Assembly (NCBI RefSeq): GCF_019891175.1
Contig: NZ_CP072600.1
Coordinates: 2,294,001-2,358,000, forward strand
Reading direction: 5' to 3'
DNA from: Leptothermofonsia sichuanensis E412
GTDB lineage: Bacteria; Cyanobacteriota; Cyanobacteriia; Leptolyngbyales; Leptolyngbyaceae
DNA: 64,000 bases
Each line of letters starts with the position of its first letter. The first letter of the stretch is position 1. The notes under the pieces are model-generated. The model was not told the origin of the DNA, searched no databases, and was given only the letters and a program-made list of their open reading frames with translations. Shown in pieces: positions 59,582 to 64,000 of this stretch. The position numbers and the translations under genes are program-made.

Positions 59582-62500
59582 CTAAGATGGACAGCGATTA
59601 TCCGGAATCACGTCATCCGGGAGGGCGCGGCAGAGGTTGCGGATGTAGGGGTCGTTGGCGGGGGGTTCGCTGTAGAACTCGTTGCGATCGCGGCTGGGGG
59701 TGACGAAACGGGCAGCTGCGGGACCGGCGGGAGCCAATTGCAGGGCAACATCATACCCCCAGAGACGCTGGGGTGGGCTGTAGTAGGCGATCTGTTCGTT
59801 ACCTGGTGTGGGGTTTTGACCCGGCTCCCAGACCTGCTGGTCAAAGGGGGCGGTGGCATAGTTGCTGAAGTTGAGCTGGAGGAAGGCACCGGAGAACCAG
59901 AGCCTTGTCCACCGTTCCAGGAAGCGGGGGAAGTTGTGCAACCCTCCATAGGACTGGTTCTGACGGGAAGGCACCAGCCCACTGACAATAATCGTATTCA
60001 CCCGGGTGTCCCGGGCACTCTGGGCTGGTCTGCCATTGGTGATGTCGTAAAACGCACCGTTGACGGGGTTGGACGTATAGGGAACCGGACGACGAGGTTT
60101 GCTTGGTTCTGTTGCAGGGTTGTTGGTAGCAAAGCTGGAGGGATTATACCGGGTTGGAGGCAAGGGGGTTGGCGGATTGTCTAAGGGGGGCAACGTTAAT
60201 CCAGAGCCATTCCGAGAGATTTTGACCGGCGAGAAAATATCCGCAGGATTTTCTCGCATCCAGGCGTAGCCTGTACTATTCAAAAGTGTACTGGTGCTGG
60301 GACGGTTCTGGTTCAGGAAGGTTGTGAATCCATTAGCCCCTGTACAGCCTGGTCCAAACATTCCGGCAGTGCGGTTATCGTAAACACTGACACCGCCTGT
60401 ACCACTGCTGGCATAGATGCGGTTGTAGGGGCGAAAACCGTTGGGAATGGTGACCGCGGCGTTAGAGTCTACCCGATCGCGCCCGGAGTAGGTGGTTTCA
60501 GAAATCGTAGCTCCACTGCCAGCCCCGGTGGTCATGAAGGTGTCAATGACGCTGCCATCGCAGAGGGTATCTGAAAGGACGCTAATCGCATCTGCCAGAA
60601 TTTCCGAAGGACGCCAGCGATCTTCGCCTGGGGCGGCATTGGCGAAACGGGTATCCCGCCCTGTGCGGCCATAGAACTGGGCCTCAGTATAGTTGGCATC
60701 GTCGGGCAGCCGGGTGGTGAATTCTTCCAGTCGCTGGATGCCCGTCACCTGGTCATCGGTGCCATCCTGGTGCAGGTTGTAGTCGCCCATGATGAACACC
60801 GAGTCATCGGTAAAGAAGGACAGCCCCCGGATATTGTCCTGCTCTGGGATACTCATGGCGGCGTGGCGGGCAAGTTGGGAGGCATCCCGCAGGCGGAAAC
60901 CATGGGGACGGCGATTTGGATCCGCAATTCCATCCACGGGCTTGATTGAGATCCGGGGTTCAGTACTGTCGGGATAAACCTGTTGCAGAGCCGGGTCGGT
61001 TGGGGCAGAAGGGTTGGTGGCGTTGGTCACGGTCCCTCCCACCGGGCGGTTGATGCCATCTTCCCGCACGGCATCTTCCCGGAAGGCGTAGACAATCCCA
61101 CTGACTGGCAGCCAGACATCGTTCTTGGTGGTACTGTCGGGGGGATAGGCCTCTGGGCTGGAGCCAGCCCCCCCCTGGTTTGCCGGACGGGTACGCCGCA
61201 GTAAGCCAATGTCCATGTCCATGACTCGCAGGGGCATCCATTCCCGTCCGCTGAACATGACCCGATCCAGGAAGGGGATGGCAGCAACCACACCCCGCAG
61301 CGGATCCGCGCTGGGCACCAGGATTCGATTTGGCGGTCTGTACTGAGCGTTTTCCCCAGGGACTACACCAGACGTATTGGTTAAAAGAACGGGAAGTTCC
61401 CAGGTAGGATTATCGATCAGCGGGAAGGGATTATTGAAGCCCGCCGGTAGCTTGCGGGGACGCAAAGCAACACTGGTAACCGGGCGATCGTCCAGAGGAT
61501 TATTAAACACACGATATCGGTAAACCAGCGACCGGGGTGGAGTATTGCCAGTATCTGTTGCGGCTATCAAACTCGCTGTCGTGTAACTGGGATAACTAGA
61601 AGCAACAAACATCGAGGGCAGGCCTGAGTCTACAACCCGATAAACAGTTGCTGGAGATGGGTTGACCGTGTCTTTGATGTAGGTATCTGTGATATAGGGT
61701 TCGGGCCAGGGTTGGAAGGCGGCGGGTAAAACTTCGCCCAATCGGGCACTGGGATCCAGGTTGGTCAGTTGCCCTGTGGGCTGACGAATATCCAGATCAT
61801 CACTCCAATCTCCATCAGAGTTGTTGGCACCGATGTTATCGCCCTGAAGATCAATGATTCCGTTCGTAGTGGAGATCCCGTTACAGGTTGCTCTCAATCC
61901 CAGGTGGTCATGGTCACATTCCGGGAAGAGATAGAAGAGAGAGGGCCACTTCGGAGCGACGGTTGCCTGCAAATAAACGCCATTGTTGTAAGGGGCAGCC
62001 CTTAAAATGCCTGCTGGATCATCGAAGGGGGCTGGACTTCTCGTTTCGGGTGCCCGGTAGCCGTATAAGGTGCTACCCTCTCTTGGAATATATTCCAGGT
62101 AGGCATTGGGGATTCCTGGATCGGGTGTCAGCCCCCGGTTATTGCGATTTCGTTGTGGCAACCCATAGTCCCCAGGGTAATCGTGCACAGCCGCAGCCGG
62201 GATGACCGTCCCGCACAGGCGAGAAAGAGCCATACGGAATGTTGCCAGGTCTGGGCGCACAGCGGGACTGATGTTTGCAGCCGCCTGCCCGGAAAGCCTG
62301 CCCTGGGCATCACTGTTTAAGGCAAAAATGTTTGGGTCACAGGCAGATGACCACAGGTGGGTAAAGCCTCCCAGGGACTGGGTCGTCACGTAGGGGTTAA
62401 AGTTCCAGGTGTTTGCAGCGGGGGAGGGGCGGAATCCATAGGTGCGATCGCGGCGGATCTGAAAATATTCAAAAATCAACTCTGCCATCCGCAGTTTGGC

Positions 62501-64000
62501 ATCGTTGAAAGAGGATGCAGCTTGAGTCAGGTAATATTCCCTTAACTTGCCCAAATAGGCTTCTGCCGGGACACGATCATAATCCCTGGCGTTATAGAAA
62601 GCATTATTGGAAGCCGTGGAACGTCCGTACTCATAAGTGGCAAGTAGCTGCTTGGGCAGTACCTCTGGATTCGATGGTTCGTTGACCTCCCCATCCATGA
62701 GCAATAACAGATCCTGTGCCAGGTTTTGCATGACCTGGGCTGCATTTGGCCGGGATCTGTCGTTAAAGGGATTACGGGGATCGAAACGCTGGACGCGATC
62801 GATATTGTATGCCAGCATTCCCAGGGTGCAGGAAGCGGTCTGGAGATAGGTTTTATCTGCGGGGCTGAGATTCGCGTAAGTCGTTCCACTATTCAGTTGA
62901 GCCAGCGCACGACGCAGGTTTGAGAAGTTGCCCCACATGGTCAGTTCTGGGTAGGGATGTACCCGTCCTGCTTCCTGGGTGGGTGGGAAAGCACCTGTTT
63001 GGGTTTCACTGACATGATCTCCTGCAAAGTTTGCCAGATTCTGGAGGGCAATCCGCAGGCTGGAGGCTGGATTATTGATATCTGCTTCAAACTGAGTTTG
63101 AGTCTGCCCTGGAGGCTCAAATTCCCACCCATTGGTACCCCGACCGTTGAAAAAGTCGGTCATCAATACGGTGTCTCGCTGGCTGGTAAGGCCACTCCCA
63201 CTTCCGCCGTCGCCGTCTGCTATTCCGGTCGGAGTGCTGTTGACAAAAAAGGTGGGGACAAAGTTAATGGATTGCCGCAAAGTAAATGGTGTCCCCGGAT
63301 GGGACGTACTGGCAAGGCAGGCAACCGGATAATCACGGCTGACCGCGGCATGATAGACTGCCGTGCTTTGAACGGCGGCAATATTGTCCCTCAGCGCTCG
63401 CCGCTGTTGAGCTTCATGGGTAAGGTTGGTATTACCCTGGCGGTAGGGCGGATAGAGGGGATCCCCTTCATCATCACTGGTGTCAGGATCTGCCTGACTG
63501 GCGTCGGTAACACTTCCGTAACTGGCATTCCTCAATTGGGAATAGTCTGGGTTGGCAGGCGGGAGTGGGGCTGTGGTGGCAGGGTTCTGTCGAGCAGCAG
63601 GCTGATCCTTGGGCGTTACCCAACCATTGCTGTTGCCCAACTCCAGCCGTTCACCCACCAGGATGCGTAACCCCTCATTGCGGGCACGGCGCTCCCAGTA
63701 ACCATCCAGACCTACAGTAGAGGAATCTGCCCCCGTTTCTGCTTCGGCGGCAATCAGCTTGGGGTCTGCCTGGACCGTTTCACTGGGATCCGGTGAAACG
63801 TTATCCCCGGCAGCAATCAGTTGACCAATCCGCCTGCCGCGGGGCACCACTGCCTGAGCATCATAGACAGATTTGGGACCATAGCGGTTGTCTGCCCGGT
63901 AGGTATCATCCACATAGGGCGCAGGAGCAGACTCCGCCTTAATCCGGCGGGGAAATTTATTATTGGGTCCTGTATTGGCTGGATCCAGATAGGGCTGGTT
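59582..64000 (-). CDS. hpsA: hormogonium polysaccharide biogenesis protein HpsA (5' end missing)
   Basis: A very large protein, open through the right edge: the frame continues upstream of the GTG at 63913 for 29 more codons to position 64000 with no stop, so about 1472 residues are visible and the N-terminus is outside. It is rich in Asn, Pro, Gly and aromatic residues, with no catalytic motif that I recognise. Conserved-looking blocks include DREWMP-like GREWMPLRVMDMD, SFFTDDSVFIMGDYN and GLHNFPRFLERW near the C-terminus. HpsA heads the hps locus for motility polysaccharide in filamentous cyanobacteria, and its role is unclear. hpsB and hpsC follow directly. Confidence 0.85.
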   Translation of the reverse strand, partial: NQPYLDPANTGPNNKFPRRIKAESAPAPYVDDTYRADNRYGPKSVYDAQAVVPRGRRIGQLIAAGDNVSPDPSETVQADPKLIAAEAETGADSSTVGLDGYWERRARNEGLRILVGERLELGNSNGWVTPKDQPAARQNPATTAPLPPANPDYSQLRNASYGSVTDASQADPDTSDDEGDPLYPPYRQGNTNLTHEAQQRRALRDNIAAVQSTAVYHAAVSRDYPVACLASTSHPGTPFTLRQSINFVPTFFVNSTPTGIADGDGGSGSGLTSQRDTVLMTDFFNGRGTNGWEFEPPGQTQTQFEADINNPASSLRIALQNLANFAGDHVSETQTGAFPPTQEAGRVHPYPELTMWGNFSNLRRALAQLNSGTTYANLSPADKTYLQTASCTLGMLAYNIDRVQRFDPRNPFNDRSRPNAAQVMQNLAQDLLLLMDGEVNEPSNPEVLPKQLLATYEYGRSTASNNAFYNARDYDRVPAEAYLGKLREYYLTQAASSFNDAKLRMAELIFEYFQIRRDRTYGFRPSPAANTWNFNPYVTTQSLGGFTHLWSSACDPNIFALNSDAQGRLSGQAAANISPAVRPDLATFRMALSRLCGTVIPAAAVHDYPGDYGLPQRNRNNRGLTPDPGIPNAYLEYIPREGSTLYGYRAPETRSPAPFDDPAGILRAAPYNNGVYLQATVAPKWPSLFYLFPECDHDHLGLRATCNGISTTNGIIDLQGDNIGANNSDGDWSDDLDIRQPTGQLTNLDPSARLGEVLPAAFQPWPEPYITDTYIKDTVNPSPATVYRVVDSGLPSMFVASSYPSYTTASLIAATDTGNTPPRSLVYRYRVFNNPLDDRPVTSVALRPRKLPAGFNNPFPLIDNPTWELPVLLTNTSGVVPGENAQYRPPNRILVPSADPLRGVVAAIPFLDRVMFSGREWMPLRVMDMDIGLLRRTRPANQGGAGSSPEAYPPDSTTKNDVWLPVSGIVYAFREDAVREDGINRPVGGTVTNATNPSAPTDPALQQVYPDSTEPRISIKPVDGIADPNRRPHGFRLRDASQLARHAAMSIPEQDNIRGLSFFTDDSVFIMGDYNLHQDGTDDQVTGIQRLEEFTTRLPDDANYTEAQFYGRTGRDTRFANAAPGEDRWRPSEILADAISVLSDTLCDGSVIDTFMTTGAGSGATISETTYSGRDRVDSNAAVTIPNGFRPYNRIYASSGTGGVSVYDNRTAGMFGPGCTGANGFTTFLNQNRPSTSTLLNSTGYAWMRENPADIFSPVKISRNGSGLTLPPLDNPPTPLPPTRYNPSSFATNNPATEPSKPRRPVPYTSNPVNGAFYDITNGRPAQSARDTRVNTIIVSGLVPSRQNQSYGGLHNFPRFLERWTRLWFSGAFLQLNFSNYATAPFDQQVWEPGQNPTPGNEQIAYYSPPQRLWGYDVALQLAPAGPAAARFVTPSRDRNEFYSEPPANDPYIRNLCRALPDDVIPDNRCPS

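Noticed and set aside
59240-60184. A 314-residue plus-strand frame antisense to hpsB and hpsA
   Set aside because: Composition is Gly/Arg/Val/Trp-rich as expected for an antisense shadow, and the opposite strand encodes pilin and HpsA sequence.

Overview
The window looks like chromosome from a filamentous cyanobacterium. HIP1 octamers (GCGATCGC and near variants) recur inside genes and between them. Typical cyanobacterial genes are present: the circadian output regulator rpaA, a KGK-family protein, ccsA of the chloroplast-type System II cytochrome c pathway, a HetZ-family protein, an Rcp1-like response regulator and the hormogonium polysaccharide genes hpsA-hpsB-hpsC. A Leptolyngbya-like filament is my guess; no rRNA or marker gene fixes the genus.

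Layout. 0-2.3 kb (minus): dTDP-rhamnose genes rfbC-rfbA-rfbB, the last cut by the window edge. 2.75-5.3 kb (plus): a tightly overlapping urate-degradation operon (FAD urate hydroxylase, 5-hydroxyisourate hydrolase, zinc alcohol dehydrogenase). 5.5-14.4 kb: a small PD-(D/E)XK protein, galactokinase, a 1101-residue multidomain protein (SLATT-like membrane part, deoxyribosyltransferase-like domain, TPRs, SLOG-like domain), an ABC1 kinase and manC. 14.5-22.8 kb: a large unknown protein, tilS, the KGK protein, ccsA, an NAD(P)-binding protein, a glycosyltransferase, a glutathionyl-hydroquinone-reductase-like protein and a TrkA-type protein. 23-30.9 kb: acetamidase/formamidase, a cytosine-deaminase-like amidohydrolase, a secreted TPR protein, an MFS transporter, a CorC/HlyC-type membrane protein and a membrane-anchored unknown. 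31-37.7 kb: tRNA-Ile2(CAU), a secreted unknown, pyrE, a DUF2887 nuclease, larC, a YrdC-family protein and the HetZ-family protein. 38-44.7 kb: a three-gene phosphorelay (multi-PAS kinase, Rcp1-like regulator, receiver-GAF-kinase). 44.8-45.9 kb: an intact-looking IS630 element whose transposase needs a -1 frameshift. 46-53.7 kb: an acyltransferase, rpaA, a beta-barrel protein, an FG-GAP/metzincin-like protein, two small proteins and mdh. 53.9-64 kb (minus): ABC exporter permease and membrane-fusion protein, then the pseudopilin and HpsA genes, with hpsA running off the right edge.

How the genes fit together. Nucleotide-sugar supply (rfbABC, manC, galK), a glycosyltransferase and the hps genes point to surface polysaccharide and gliding motility. 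hpxO-hiuH, the formamidase and the deaminase suggest salvage of nitrogen from purines and pyrimidines. tilS and its expected substrate tRNA lie about 14 kb apart. Intergenic DNA is rich in small repeats: a MITE-like hairpin element in two opposite copies, a second dispersed hairpin, and C/T-rich (CCCTGTCCCC-like) tracts that also appear in frame inside several proteins.

The best candidate for an undescribed system is the 1101-residue protein at 7887-11192. It appears to combine a predicted nucleotide-processing domain, a nucleotide-sensing fold and a membrane effector in one chain.
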